DNA from: Petrosia ficiformis
Taxonomy: Eukaryota > Porifera > Demospongiae > Haplosclerida > Petrosiidae
Reading direction: 5' to 3'
Length of the DNA: 64,000 bases
Assembly (NCBI GenBank): GCA_947044365.1
Contig: OX345636.1
Coordinates: 46,439,037-46,503,036 of the forward strand
Shown here: one piece after another, positions 31,932 to 43,642 of the stretch
Numbering within the stretch: position 1 is the first letter of the stretch
How the letters are laid out: each line of letters starts with the position of its first letter
Position numbers and translations under genes: made by a program
Notes under the pieces: generated by a model
What the model was told of the DNA's origin: nothing
The model's database searches: none
What the model saw: only the letters and a program-made list of their open reading frames with translations

Positions 31932-32240
31932 CATGGGCATCTTGTACCAATTGTTAAATTGTATGTGTTTGTAATAATTATTGTTTAGTTGATGAATATT
32001 TCTAGATAGTGTGCTTTGGTTGGTGTGTTTTAATCATGTTCTTCATAATAAAAGCCTTCAGGGCCCTAGAAGCAACTTTTGAGGGCCTAAATTCTAAATA
32101 TTTCTATACTCCATACCCCGCAAGGAATAACATGCTTCAGATGATTAATTGTCCCCTCCCCCTGACAGAAAAATCCTATATGAAAGCCTTATTGCTCTTT
32201 ATTTTTATTACGCATGCATATTGGTAGTACAGTTGCAACA

Positions 32241-32510
32241 CTGCAAAAAAAAATAGTTGTTAAAATAGCAAATGTATTGGTTATATTAGTGCAGTTGCAA
32301 GGATTTAACAGTTAGTTAGTATATCTGTTAGACAGGAATAAGGAAATTGGAATTTCAATTATTGGACTATAATTAGTACAAGTACATGTATATCACTATA
32401 CAGTCATAACAACCTACACGACTAAATAAATTATAATTTCCATTTTCCACTATTACTTTGCAACTGTACTAACCAATAAATTAGTTATTTTAACAATTTT
32501 ATTTTTGCAG
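32241..32510. mobile_element. MITE, second copy of the 20155-20523 family
   Basis: It starts CTGCAAAAA and ends ATTTTTGCAG, with inner repeats TTGTTAAAATAGCAAAT and ATTAGTTATTTTAACAA. Genes B (near 24835) and D (near 48215) have the uninterrupted sequence, so this is an insertion specific to block C. Confidence 0.8.
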
Positions 32511-33114
32511 TGAAGGATTAACAATTAGTTCATTGTTCAGGATAAATTCGTCTAATGCCATAGCTACTTGGTACTAATTATATTCAATTGGTTGAAGCAC
32601 TATAATTTAAGGGTGCTGTCTACATATAATTTTATTATTTCAAGCCAACAATTTAGTATACATCTAAGTTTACTATTATAGTGCATGTAATTGTATCTGT
32701 ATGTAGAAAGGAAACTATGGTATTCCTGGGGCTGCAATTAATTAATGGGCAGAAAAGATATAACTTCTGTAAAGTATTAAATGTAGCGAAATTGATCAGA
32801 GAGTACAGTAGGGCTCTTCGTGTAGATTGTAGGAATGGCACAGAAAATGCACATACCTTTTGATATCAAGTGTTTTATGACTAACAATACCTTCTGGATG
32901 TCCATGCAGACATTGTTTTAAAGTAGAGAATTGTCATATGGTAAAACTGGAAGATTGCTGATCCAAATCCTCTAATATAATTATATTTGTTTTACATTTA
33001 TAAATTTCTAAAGGGCTGTAATAGTATTTCTAAAGGTCATTTACATTCACCGTGTCCTCAGAAAAATGTTCATAACTGAATAACCAACAATACTTTACTT
33101 CCACCATTTTCATA

Positions 33115-33412
33115 TACCGTGTTTCCTCAAATATTACCAGCGGGTATTATTACTTTCAAGCCCAGTGATAATGTGCGTAGTAATTGAGGGATGGGTTCTA
33201 TTTGAGGGCGGGTACTATTAATTACAATGATTGTTTCAATGTTTATTGTTGTTAAATGAATAATAACTGTAATGATAAGTGTTATGCTCAGCAAATCAGT
33301 TCTTCAGTTAACTTAAACATCTTAAATAATATGTTCATTGTTGTCCAGTTCTTCTGGGCAGTGCAGGTACTATTTGAGGGCGGGTACTATCCAACGTGCG
33401 GGTATAAATATT
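33115..33412. repeat. Insertion with repeated GGGCGGGTACTAT motifs
   Basis: The motif TTTGAGGGCGGGTACTAT occurs twice, and related TACCAGCGGGTATTATTACT once, in a 300-bp stretch that is missing from the paralogous introns. It resembles a common class of animal MITE termini; no transposase. Confidence 0.5.
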
Positions 33413-34058
33413 GTAATTATCCTTCCCGTTCTTTTTTGTGTATGTCAAATTTCACTTCATTATTGAGTTACAGTATATAACCTTACGACATTAAACTATA
33501 CACTATATTACATATAAAGTCACCATATCATAATTTAGAGGACATCGTGAATGTGAACAGACTTTAGCAAGAACTTTAGTGTAAATTAGTAAGCATGTAG
33601 CAACTATTCAATGAAGCATGTACAGAAACCCAGACGAGGTACTGTAAAATACATTCCATGTAATATCTAGTTTTCTTGTACATACGGACACATGGTGAAA
33701 GAACTCACCCAAATCAGCAGGGCCAAGAGTTTGAGTGTCGAAGCACTTCTTCTGATCCTATGCTTTACTGTTGTATCCTTATCATAGGACCCTTACAGAG
33801 CAAACAAGAAATCAACTGAAACTGTAACACAGATAGTGTATTTCGCTATTGAACACTTCTTGCCTCCATTTGTTATGTCACATATCCTTGTAACACCTGC
33901 TCTGATAGTAACTTAATATTTATTAATTAACATTGAGCTTGAGAGGCCTTTTCTTGTAATGAATATGTCCATTTTGAGTGTTTGATTTTTGATCAGTTCA
34001 CTATGGTTCTTAGTTCTTCAATCTTAGTATTTTGATATGTATAATATTAAATGCATAG

Positions 34059-34260
34059 ATTCTACAAGAATATGGGATAGTCCTACATCAGGTCAGATGC
34101 GTCTTACAGGAGGTAACTTTTCTAATCAAGGCCTTCTTGAGATCTATTGTAATGGAGAGTGGGGAACAGTGTGTGATGATGGTTTCTCTTCTACAAAAGC
34201 ACGAGTAGCATGTAGACAATTGGGATATAATGACTACTATGATTATGATCATCTTTCTAT
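34059..34260 (+). pseudogene. Gene C: orphan SRCR-2 first-half exon
   Basis: It is 202 bp with phase 1 to 2, and nearly identical to 26361-26562 (WGTVCDDGFSS, ACRQLGY). The second-half exon is missing. A different repeat (GGGGCCCAGGGCAC..., 34275-34590) follows, so the domain cannot be completed. Pseudogene remnant. Confidence 0.8.
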
Positions 34261-34274
34261 GTGAGATGTGTTTG

Positions 34275-34590
34275 TATGCAGGGCCTCTGAGAGGTTGAAA
34301 GGGGCCCAGGGCACGCAAAGCACGCCAAAACAATTTTAGCTAATTAATTATTCATATGGGTGTGGTTAATTCATTAATTGCGTGCTCATTCAGCATTACA
34401 TGTGTCACTGTTTCAGGTATAATAACTATTATTATTGTTTTATCCAGCTTGACGTTGAATTATAGATTATTAATCGTGTTTACTATAATTGAGTAAGCTC
34501 ATCTATATAATAATGATCAAAACAATTGGATGTGGGGCCCCCGGACAATTGGATGTGGGGCCCCCGGACATTTCTATTTTTTGTGTTAGT
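34275..34590. repeat. Insertion replacing SRCR-2 second-half exon in gene C
   Basis: It carries a GGGGCCC-rich start and, near 34528-34575, two tandem copies of ACAATTGGATGTGGGGCCCC. It has no counterpart in gene B at this place. Confidence 0.5.
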
Positions 34591-34662
34591 TACAGCACCA
34601 TTGCGAGCGTTCTACCAAGTGCTATTTTTACCTCTAGACCTTTGTTAGCTTGAGCTTTGCAG

Positions 34663-34856
34663 AAACACACTGTAAAGCTTCCTGGGAATGTTGTGATCAT
34701 CAATCCCATCTACTATATTGCAACAATAGTACTATATTTCCATCAGGTGTCTTCTATGGAGAGAATAGCTCTGCATGGTACTCATATACACCCATGCACC
34801 ATACAATGAATTGTCAAAATAGTGTGGTTAGGTCTAAGACAGTTATATGTCCTCAG
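34663..34856 (+). pseudogene. Gene C: copy of the Cys-rich candidate exon
   Basis: 194 bp, THCKASWECCDHQSHLLYC..., between TTTGCAG and CAG|GTTAGG. It lacks the extra base found at 26934-27128. The reading frame is open throughout, which argues that the motif was once coding. Confidence 0.45.
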
Positions 34857-34939
34857 GTTAGGATATATATAATATTAGACTATTATAATTATATAACACT
34901 ATAATTATAATAATATTAGTACTATATAATTATGTATTT

Positions 34940-35200
34940 TATGGTGCTGTACTGATAAGAGATTTTAGCGATAAACCGATAATTACTCTAACTATAATTA
35001 TACCGATAACCGATACCAATCCAATATTATATTACCTTCTTGTTTTTAATTGTTACAATGAAAATGAGGATTTTCTCAGTAATTGGTGCACTTTTTACAT
35101 TGGTCGCACCTTTCAGAAATAACCGATACCGATACTAAAAATAATGGCTGATAATGACCAATATTGATTACTGATCACATTATCGGTGCATCACTAGTAT
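34940..35200. repeat. CCGATA-rich repeat in gene C
   Basis: It has words ACCGATAACCGATACC and ATCGGTGCATCACTAG. Gene B keeps only ~60 bp of it. Probably a MITE related to common hAT-like repeats with CCGAT ends; partly deleted in B. Confidence 0.5.
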
Positions 35201-36443
35201 TTTAGGTGCAATATGTAATATCAAAGGAGCTACCAAGTGCTATATTTGCTATATAGCACAGTTAGAGCAATATATAATATAATGCTGTGAGGGAATATGG
35301 GGTACAATAATCACGACTGCTGAGGGTAGAGTGATTATATAATCCGTGCATCATAAAATTAATGGATGTTTCATAAATAATATATTTTGTGAAAGCTCTA
35401 TAGTGTGTACTGAATGCATGCCTAGATCTCTTGTTTAGCCATGAGTAAGAGGAGAAGATATCTCTGTAGATGCCACATCAGTCTCCAAAGGAAGGTCATC
35501 ACTGTGAGTGACTCTAAAAAAGAGCAGCAGAGACCAGTCGCTTTAAAGGGTTGTTGAGGGAGATGTAGCTAAGACGTCTGTTCCAATTACACCAAAACCT
35601 ACTGTTGCTTCTTCAAAGTGGTGTTTTAAACTTTTATATTGACTGGTTGGATTTTCATCATCATAGTCTTAAGTGGCTAGCTACAAGCAATCCAATGGTC
35701 CAAACATAGAACTATCTCCTATTTGCTCCACTAAACAAATGGCTCTCTGTTTATGTGACCAAGTTGCAAAGGCAAAGAGTAAATAGTTGATTGGTTTGTG
35801 AAATATAATTTTTCACATAAGTGGTGACAGGTTTTATATCAATCATCAAAAGGATGTAAACTTGCTGGCAGGTTTATATCTGATTTATAAAACCTGTGAT
35901 TACTTTGATGTTTTGCCGTGTTGAGATATATAGCAAAAATGGTTTCTGGTCAAAGTATCAAGATGATATCTTCAGGTACTATGAATGAAAGGACTTCATC
36001 CCACTACCATCGTGAATATGATGCCATTTTAATATGTATATATATATCATTAATCAAAGTGACTCTACCTCTAATGGATCCAATACTCATGCAGACGAGG
36101 CTATATGTGAAAAAGAATAGTCATCATAAAATAATTGATAAACACAACCTCCGGCACTGACTTCATTTTTACTAGCATGCAAAAAATGCAACAATAAACT
36201 TTCATATTCCACCCCCTGCCACAAAATCCTGGATAGAACCCTTGCATTGAAATGAACAGATTAATAGAAAACAAAGGACTAATTTAATAAGGAAAACAGA
36301 GATAAATTGAACATGCATGCAATACCAATCTAAAACACTGTATTTGCTGTTTCTTTATACACTTTGTTCAAATTAACTTAATGATTAAATATATAACAAT
36401 AAGATTTGTTAGACTTTGTATACTCTGAGATATTAATTTTTTT

Positions 36444-36655
36444 ATGGCCCGTAGGGCCATCCCTACAATTGCTTTCCACGGGGTTTAATGTATATATATA
36501 TATATATATAATTATGTTTGTGTCACTTGCGCGACTATGCGTTGTATACGTAGTTAAGGAAATTGCGTCATTCCCGGGGGCTAGGTCAATTAATGGGCGT
36601 GGCGCGTAAAAGAACGCGCGTTCGACGAGCTACAGACAAGCCAGGAAGATTCAGA
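36444..36655 (-). repeat. GGCC-type dispersed repeat, inverted copy
   Basis: It begins ATGGCCCGTAGGGCCATCCC, then GCTTTCCACGGGG, GTTGTATACGTAGTTAAGG and GGGCGTGGCGCG. It is the inverse of 3345-3574. It sits just upstream of the gene C tail and has a small (AT)n run. Confidence 0.75.
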
Positions 36656-36992
36656 AACTGCTAATAACTGTTGTATATAGCAGAGAAACAGTATAAATAT
36701 TATGCAAGAATCTTTAACAAGTAAGTAACTTATTCCTTTAATAAGTTGTTAAGTTTCAGATATGAGGAAGTCATCATTTAGAACCTTGTAGGAGTACTTC
36801 AGTCAGTTCATCAAAGATCTGTGTACTTAGACTGCAGTCAGGCTTACACTTACTTCTTCAGGCCCCAGCTTTCGAGTACACAGAAAGGTAGAGACACTAG
36901 TGCCATCAGCAATGCTTAATACATAGTCATCACAAAGCAAATATAGGGATGTTTTTTTTTTTCTATATACACTTGTTTCTGATTCCTCTCAG

Positions 36993-37558
36993 GTTACTCT
37001 TCATTTCGTTCTGATGTTTCAACAGGTTCAACTTGCAGTACTGATTGTTAGTATAAGTTCTGTGTGTATTAATGTTGCAATATTTGTACAATATTTCCTT
37101 TATATTTTTATTCAAATCTATCTCAATATTCCACAGCATCTACCTCAGCTGGAACCATTCTAGGTGCGGTTCTTGGTGCTATATTTGGTATAATCTTCTG
37201 TATACTGATCTTCACTGTACCATTCTGTATTTTTTGCTGTCTTAAAGTTGGAGTAGGTGCAGCTTCTAGGCGTTCCCCAACCACGAGAGCAGTAGCACAC
37301 CCTACAACAACTACCACTACTGCTGTTATCACAACTGAAGAGACCAAAACTTCTAACTTCAGTCCACACACAATCTACGATCCTCCTCCCCCTTATTTTC
37401 AACCACCACCACAAGAAAACCCCTATCCAACTGCCTATCCTACCGAACCAGGTTATCCTCAACAGCCTCCAGCTTATCCTGCTGGTGGCTATCCTGGACA
37501 ACCAGAGTATCAACAATATCCAGGCTATCCTCAACCCAACCCTCCTATTCAGTACTGA
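36993..37558 (+). pseudogene. Gene C: tail exons 7a/7b, intact but without complete SRCR exons
   Basis: 7a 36993-37046 (YSSFRSDVSTGSTCSTD) and 7b 37137-37558 (membrane segment, DPPPPY, stop TGA) are both open and in phase when the 90-bp intron is removed. Read without splicing, the frame breaks in the intron. Since the upstream SRCR domain of C is truncated, I class the locus as a pseudogene, but this tail could still serve as a 3' end for an upstream gene. Confidence 0.6.
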
Positions 37559-37975
37559 AGAAGAAAGTAACTAATTATTAAATGTTTAATTTAAAGGTTT
37601 TAATTCTGTACATTTGCAATTAGTTTAGTTAGTTATATAGTTCCATTCTCGTGTATGTTGTGTTTATCATGATAATTAATTGAGTTACTTTTAGGAGAAA
37701 GACAAGCCTCTCTTCATGAGAGGGGGTTAAAAGTGGTGTTTTTTGTTGGGTGTGTGGATGCACCTAAGTGTTTGTTGCATCTAAGAAGACAAATTTTAAT
37801 GCTCTGAGGAATAGTTTAATAAGTGGCATTTTGTCGTGTGGAGCCAGTAGGTAAGGTCACTCCAGGTATGCAGATGTTCTTGTACAACTAATTTTGAGCC
37901 GTTCATTATGCTTAGGAGATGTATAAACCATTAGAATGTCCTTTCTGATATTTGTTTTGATCACAGATTGACAGA

Positions 37976-38657
37976 ATTTGTATACTGATCATTACTGTGC
38001 CATTCTGTATCTGTTGCTATCTTGGAGTTGTGATTTCAAAATGTTTCCTACCTGAACCACAACCTACAACTACTGCAAAGTTTGGTGAGACTAGCTTCAG
38101 GTATTTTAGCAATGAATATAAATATTTGCTTTAATTCAATATTTCACCCTAACCCTAAACCCTAAACCTGAGAATGGCTGTTTTCGGGAAGCAGCATGAC
38201 AAAGTTCTTCCTCAACCTATTTGTCAGATGGTTAGCTTTACACCACTCCCTAAAAGGCACTGAGCTAAAGTCAGTAATCTTGCAACTTCCTTGTGACTAG
38301 TACTGAAACCCTCAATATAAACAGCAGTATCATCAGCAAACATATCAGTAGTATTAAGTACATCAGGTAAATCATTTTCATTGAGAGAAACAAAATAGGT
38401 TCGAGCAATGATCACTGAGGTATTCCTCGGAATCCCCGCCTAGTCAATAGCTATTCCGGTGTTACGCATCCAATTTTTACTCATTGCCTATGATCAGTAA
38501 GGAAATCCGTGAACAACCATAGAAGGATACCTCTAACCCCATAATCATAAAGATTGTGACACTATATTTAATTATCCTAAATCACAATAAACACACATTT
38601 CTTTACAATTCAGATTACTCACCCTATGTTACAGCCTACTCTCCTACTCAGTGTTGA
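37976..38657 (+). pseudogene. Type II receptor tail, copy 2, 5'-truncated
   Basis: Only the second part of the membrane exon (37976-38084, CILIITVPFCICC) and the last exon (38614-38657, DYSPYVTAYSPTQC, TGA) remain. The upstream half was lost where the block joins the 3' flank of the gene C tail (breakpoint near 37975, at GATTGACAG). Confidence 0.6.
38190..38445 (-). pseudogene. LINE-type RT fragment, copy 2
   Basis: Same as 15722-15998: MFADDT motif on the minus strand with NDLPDVLN before it. A CCCTAA-like scar precedes it at 38145-38175. Confidence 0.65.
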
Positions 38658-38864
38658 CAAAAATCCAATAGGTAGTGTTTTTTTCACCATAAATCTGCTT
38701 ATTATTTAGTTTATTCGCCATGCATTGATTTTTTTTTTGTTTACTTTAGCAATTTTGTCTTTGCTTTCAGACATTTGAATCACAAACGTTGATGTTTCTC
38801 GTCATAAATTGTGTGGAATATTATTACATTACAATAAGATAGTGACAAGTGATGCATCTGTGCA

Positions 38865-38994
38865 TATGGATGGATCTATCTACCAATCCAAATATCCATC
38901 CATTGTTCATTACACCTGTCCAACTGTTAATGGTGGATGCACAGCTGGATTAATTCATTAATCCAACCATCAATTGATGGATGGGAGGTAGGAT

Positions 38995-39082
<88 letters not shown>

Positions 39083-39185
39083 AATATATATATATATATA
39101 CATGGATCAATCCATGGATTCATCTACCCATCCATCCATCCATGGATCAATACATGCATCTTTATTCATCCATCGATCTATACTT
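38865..39185. repeat. ATCC/GGAT-rich region with long (AT)n, copy 2
   Basis: A run of about 100 bases of alternating AT (38995-39100) is embedded in ATCC/GGAT words. Its translation as (IY)n is meaningless. Confidence 0.85.
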
Positions 39186-40510
39186 AGTTTTGTTACTACT
39201 GTTATTAATTTTAGTGCTCTTTGAATTATTATAAGTAATAATTATAATGATATTTAGTACTGTTACTACCCCAACAGGGTTTGGCAAAAGCAATTGTTAT
39301 GGTTTTTTTTACTTATTGTTTTTGATAAACTTGGAGTACTTCAAACACTAATCCTAAGCAATCAATAAGATCATTGCATGCTCTTGTGGTGACAGTACGT
39401 TAAAATACTTACAACCCCATGCAGTAAAAATAATTTACCACCAGAACATTTTGTATTCTTCGCATTATACTAAAACAATAATTATTTTTTGTCTTTTGAG
39501 TTTGTGGATTTCTAGATTATTTAGCAAAATACATACACACCACAATGAATGCACTACAAACTCGTCATGCATAAGTGCGATTGGAAAATGAGAATTATAA
39601 CACATAGATAATAACTGCAGACAATATAATATAATTATTTTGGTGCATGTGTACATTCCATGCAGTCCTTGCAAGTCTTAGTATAAGAAGAACACTTAGA
39701 GCAATATAAAACATGTAGAAAATAGTTTGTGGCTACCCGTCATATAGCAGAAGGTTTAATAGGTAGTATCGGACTGGATTACTGAAGTGGAATACTGGAC
39801 TGGATTAGTGGTATGCAAAATTAGTGTTGTTGTTCATGTACCACACCTAAAAATGAATAAAATAGGCGACTGAATGCCATTTTGTTGGCATGTATCTGAC
39901 TGTTCCAGATGTATTCGAATTCCAACATTATAATTTAATACTTGAAAACAAAAATCAAAAATTGACTTCTGGTTCAGATTTCTTGAAAACAGAATTGACT
40001 TGCAGTTCAGTTTTAATATCTGTTTTTTTCTGTTAACGTAATTCTCTTTTTACTGGAGGGTAAATATTGTTTCTTGTTGTTTTATACTGTGCCACTGAGG
40101 CCGATCTCTCATCTGCCAGATCTTCTGCGTCAAATCTAGCTACCAACAGTGCTTCTATTCTTGACCTCTCGCCATTTACGACTAATTTTGGACTAATACT
40201 TGAGGGCAACTCGAAGAGATTTTAGCTCTCTGAGCAATAGAAGTGGAGATATAAAGTCATTTGTCTCTGCAGACACCTGGTCCATGACCACAAAAAGCCA
40301 ATCTTCTGCTGTCTTTGCGAAAACTGCACCTGAGATAACAAACAGTATACTGTATTTCGGTAAACGAGGAATAAACTGAAGCCCAAAAAAATAGCATGCA
40401 CACACTTCCAATTTTGATATGTAATCAGCTGTAGGTGACTCACCCGCGCATCACACGCAATTTACATGGGCAAAACACTATACCATAACCTTAAATGAAA
40501 CTAAATAAGG
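39186..40510. repeat. Duplicated non-coding block, copy 2
   Basis: It is nearly identical to 16966-18180. In block 1 it leads into the gene B promoter; here it ends at about 40510 and no exon 1 follows, so the gene D start was deleted. Confidence 0.7.
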
Positions 40511-40527
40511 GTGTCATATCTACTCTC

Positions 40528-41225
40528 CTTACCTTTTAAGGACCTTCTAGAACTTTAGAAATATATTTCAGGAAGAACAGCCAGCTATTAGTTCCAGGTT
40601 CTACATAAGCTAGTAAAGCTACAGCTTTCTTTCTGCTGCTCTGTACTATTACGCGCCACGCCCATAAATTGAATGATTCCCCCGGGAATGACGTAACTTC
40701 CTTAACTACGTACACAACGCATACTCGCGTAAGTGACACAAGAATATAATTTTATGTATAAACATACATCGAACCCGTGGGAAAGCAATCATAAGGATGG
40801 CCCTACGGGCCATAAAAAGAGTAGATAATCAAAGTAATAGCTATAATAGGCTATTGTATTCCAGGCATGAGAAACTCAGCCATGATTACTGAATGATGAT
40901 ACCACAAAGTAATCATAGGGATACTTCTTTCTCTATATACACTAAAAATATATTTCAGGTAGAATTAGTATTAGTATAGGTATTAGTTCCAGTTTCTATG
41001 TAAACTTATATGCAGCTTTCTTCCTGCTGGTCTGTAGAATGTAGAGCTTGAACGCATGTTCTGTTACAATTTATGCTCATTAATTGACTGAGCCAGGCGG
41101 AATGATGAAACTTCCTTAACTATGTATACAACACATATTCATGTAAGTAGTAATGCAAACATAATTATAAATATACATTAAACCTCTTGGAAAGCAATCA
41201 TAAGGATGACCCCATGGCCAATAAA
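40528..41225 (+). repeat. Two GGCC-type dispersed repeats in tandem
   Basis: 40528-40819 ends GGCCCTACGGGCCATAAAAA. 40930-41225 is a diverged copy ending GGATGACCCCATGGCC, the counterpart of 21800-22135 in gene B. Confidence 0.65.
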
Positions 41226-41379
41226 AATTCCCAATGTAATTACAGCTAGTACCATGCATTTATACTATAGTACGAAGCATAAGAAGACAGACTGTATCGC
41301 TGAGCCAGTGGGCGAAGTTGCTATAAATCAGTCAAACTAGAGATGTTATCAACTGATTTGTTTATGTTGATTGGGTGTA

Positions 41380-41600
41380 GAGTAAGCCACCGATTGTTGG
41401 ACATATCTAATTTTGGACATTCAAATTATGCAAATGCAAGCACCCAGAGCTCTCATTTTTGGATCACAGTAAGATTTGAACCTTAGCTGTGTGCATACCA
41501 AAAACGAGCTGCCGATGATAAAATACGTAGACTTTACGGCCACAAATCCTGACCGTCCGAATCAAGCAAACGTCGGATAAAGATATCAAAAGACGGAACC
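41380..41600 (+). repeat. Left terminal inverted repeat of the pogo-like element
   Basis: It starts GAGTAAGCCACCGATTGTTG and keeps matching the reverse complement of 46430-46650 up to about ATCAAAAGACGGA. It has scattered mismatches and small indels. Confidence 0.85.
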
Positions 41601-42539
41601 GCTCCTGTAAACCTTAAAAGAGAAGCAAATAGATTATTTGTTGCATGTATGAAGTAGTGTCAGTTATTCTCTAAACAATGTCCAAGCCTTGTCTTCTAGG
41701 ATTTTGATTCCATTGTAACGAGTTATACCGCAGACATGTCGACAATAGGCGGTATATTCGGCCACGCCCATTATGAAATAATTATTATACAGTTGTATAT
41801 AACTCAAACTCTTTACATGAATTTCTTTAACTACAATTGTTCTTTTCTTTTTCTCTAACATTTACTGCATAACCAAGCATATGATTCATCATCCTATGCT
41901 TTGGGATTAATTACTTCACACATTTCGTGAAACCAAACATCACAGTTAGTACATTCTATCATTCTAATGGTTGGAGTTTCTGGTAGACGACAACTGCAAT
42001 GAACAACAACAGGTATTTTCTTCTTTACAACCGGACCAGGTTCCAAATGGCGATGCACTGATGGAAAAGGTAATGCTGTTGATCTTTGTAAACAATTGTA
42101 CAGGTGGTTTCTCAATTCACTTTGAATGTAGTTTTCTGTGCGAGGCATTTCACCATCACATAATGTGGTTGCATATGCCATTGCATATAATCCACAATCT
42201 TTAATTCCGCTCTGTTTGCAAACATTAATAAGTTCAATCTTGATACTTCTTCTCGGTGTCCGTACAATACTACAAATTTGACATATTGTGTCGTCACTTA
42301 TATTTTCATCACTTATACTGTCAAAGACTTGTACACCTGTAAGTAAATAATTTGTATATATACATTGTACATGGAAACGTAAACTTATAATTCACACCAC
42401 CATATAAAATCATAGCACACACTAGTAATCAGATATCATTTTCTAATGCTTTTTAATGCTATTGTTATAGTATTGTGTAGGTAAAATACACATTCCAACC
42501 CTATACAATAATTACAGATACATAACAAATTAGTAATAC

Positions 42540-42836
42540 CTGATCTGCAATTAATATTAGACACAGTGATCCAATGATTACCATTCACATGAAGAATCTG
42601 CACAAAACGTCCCCTCTGAGTGGAAAAATTATACTCTTTACTATATGCTGGATCTTCCAACCCACCAATGGCAAACTGATCTCTCAGTAACAGTTGATAA
42701 CGAATAATAAATGTACATGTTAGTTCTTCCCCATTCAATAGTAGTGACATATCGGCTAAAACTGCTCCATCAACATCAAGATGATCCTCGTCAGCACTGT
42801 CTGACGACAATTCCATAGTGGTAGGTTCTTTATTGA
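42540..42836 (-). other. Exon encoding N-terminal part of the Ulp1-like domain
   Basis: Acceptor TTGCAG, donor CAG|GTATTA. It contains an acidic start (SSDSADEDHLDVD) and FVQILHVNGNHWITVSNINC with the catalytic His. Phase 1 at both ends. It joins directly to VQVFDS in the next exon, the usual order in C48 peptidases. Confidence 0.75.
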
Positions 42837-42900
42837 CTGCAACACATAGTATATGTATTATAATATTACCTATACATACTTGCCATTCATGACTACTTAC

Positions 42901-42990
42901 TTCTTGCTACTCTCTTGTCTTTCTCAGAGAGACGTTTGACTAAACTGCCCTCATCAGAGACACTAGTTTTACGAGTTATCTGCTTCTTAC
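42901..42990 (-). other. Diverged relative of the repeat exon
   Basis: It is 90 bp with phase 1 at both ends. It starts KKQITRKTS like the 72-bp exons and ends in a longer basic stretch (LSEKDKRVARS). It links the exon array to the protease exons. Confidence 0.7.
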
Positions 42991-43052
42991 CTATAGTATG
43001 CCAAACATTCATGTACATAAATTGTATATCCAGAAATAACAAAATAACTTAC

Positions 43053-43642
43053 TTCCTGTTTTCATTTCCACTAAACTGTCTTCATCACACACACCTCCAG
43101 TTTTACGAGTTATCTGCTTCTTACCTATAGTATGCCAAACATTCATGTACATATATATCCAGAAATAACAAAATAACTTACTTCCTGTTTTTGTTTCCAC
43201 TAAACTGTCTTCATCACACACACCTCCAGTTTTACGAGTTATCTGCTTCTTACCTATAGTATGCCAAACATTCATGTACATATATATCCAGAAATAACAA
43301 AATAACTTACTTCCTGTTTTTGTTTCCACTAAACTGTCTTCATCACACACACCTCTAGTTTTACGAGTTACCTGCTTCTTACCTATAGTATGCCAAACAT
43401 TCATGTACATATTATATCCAGAAATAACAAAATAACTTACTTCCTGTTTTCATTTCCACTAAACTGTCTTCATCACACACACCTCTAGTTTTACGAGTTA
43501 CCTGCTTCTTACCTATAGTATGCCAAACATTCATGTACATATTATATCCAGAAATAACAAAATAACTTACTTCCTGTTTTTGTTTCCACTAAACTGTCTT
43601 CATCACACACACCTCTAGTTTTACGCGTTACCTGCTTCTTAC
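43053..43642 (-). repeat. Tandem array of five 72-bp exons (129-130 bp units)
   Basis: Exon copies: 43053-43124, 43182-43253, 43311-43382, 43441-43512 and 43571-43642. They are separated by 57-58-bp introns with ACTATAG acceptors and GTAAGT donors. Every exon is 24 codons in phase 1, encoding KKQ(I/V)TRKT(G/R)GVCDEDSL. The end of the upstream transposase exon (KTG, donor at 43699) and the exon at 42901-42990 have the same borders. Some introns (57 bp) also keep the frame open if retained. Confidence 0.9.

Noticed and set aside
38981..39187. Open frame encoding alternating Ile-Tyr
   Set aside because: It is the translation of an (AT)n microsatellite.
43009..43410. Separate 133-residue gene with threefold repeats
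   Set aside because: The frame includes 57-bp introns of the exon array. The repeat exons belong to the transposase-protease gene.
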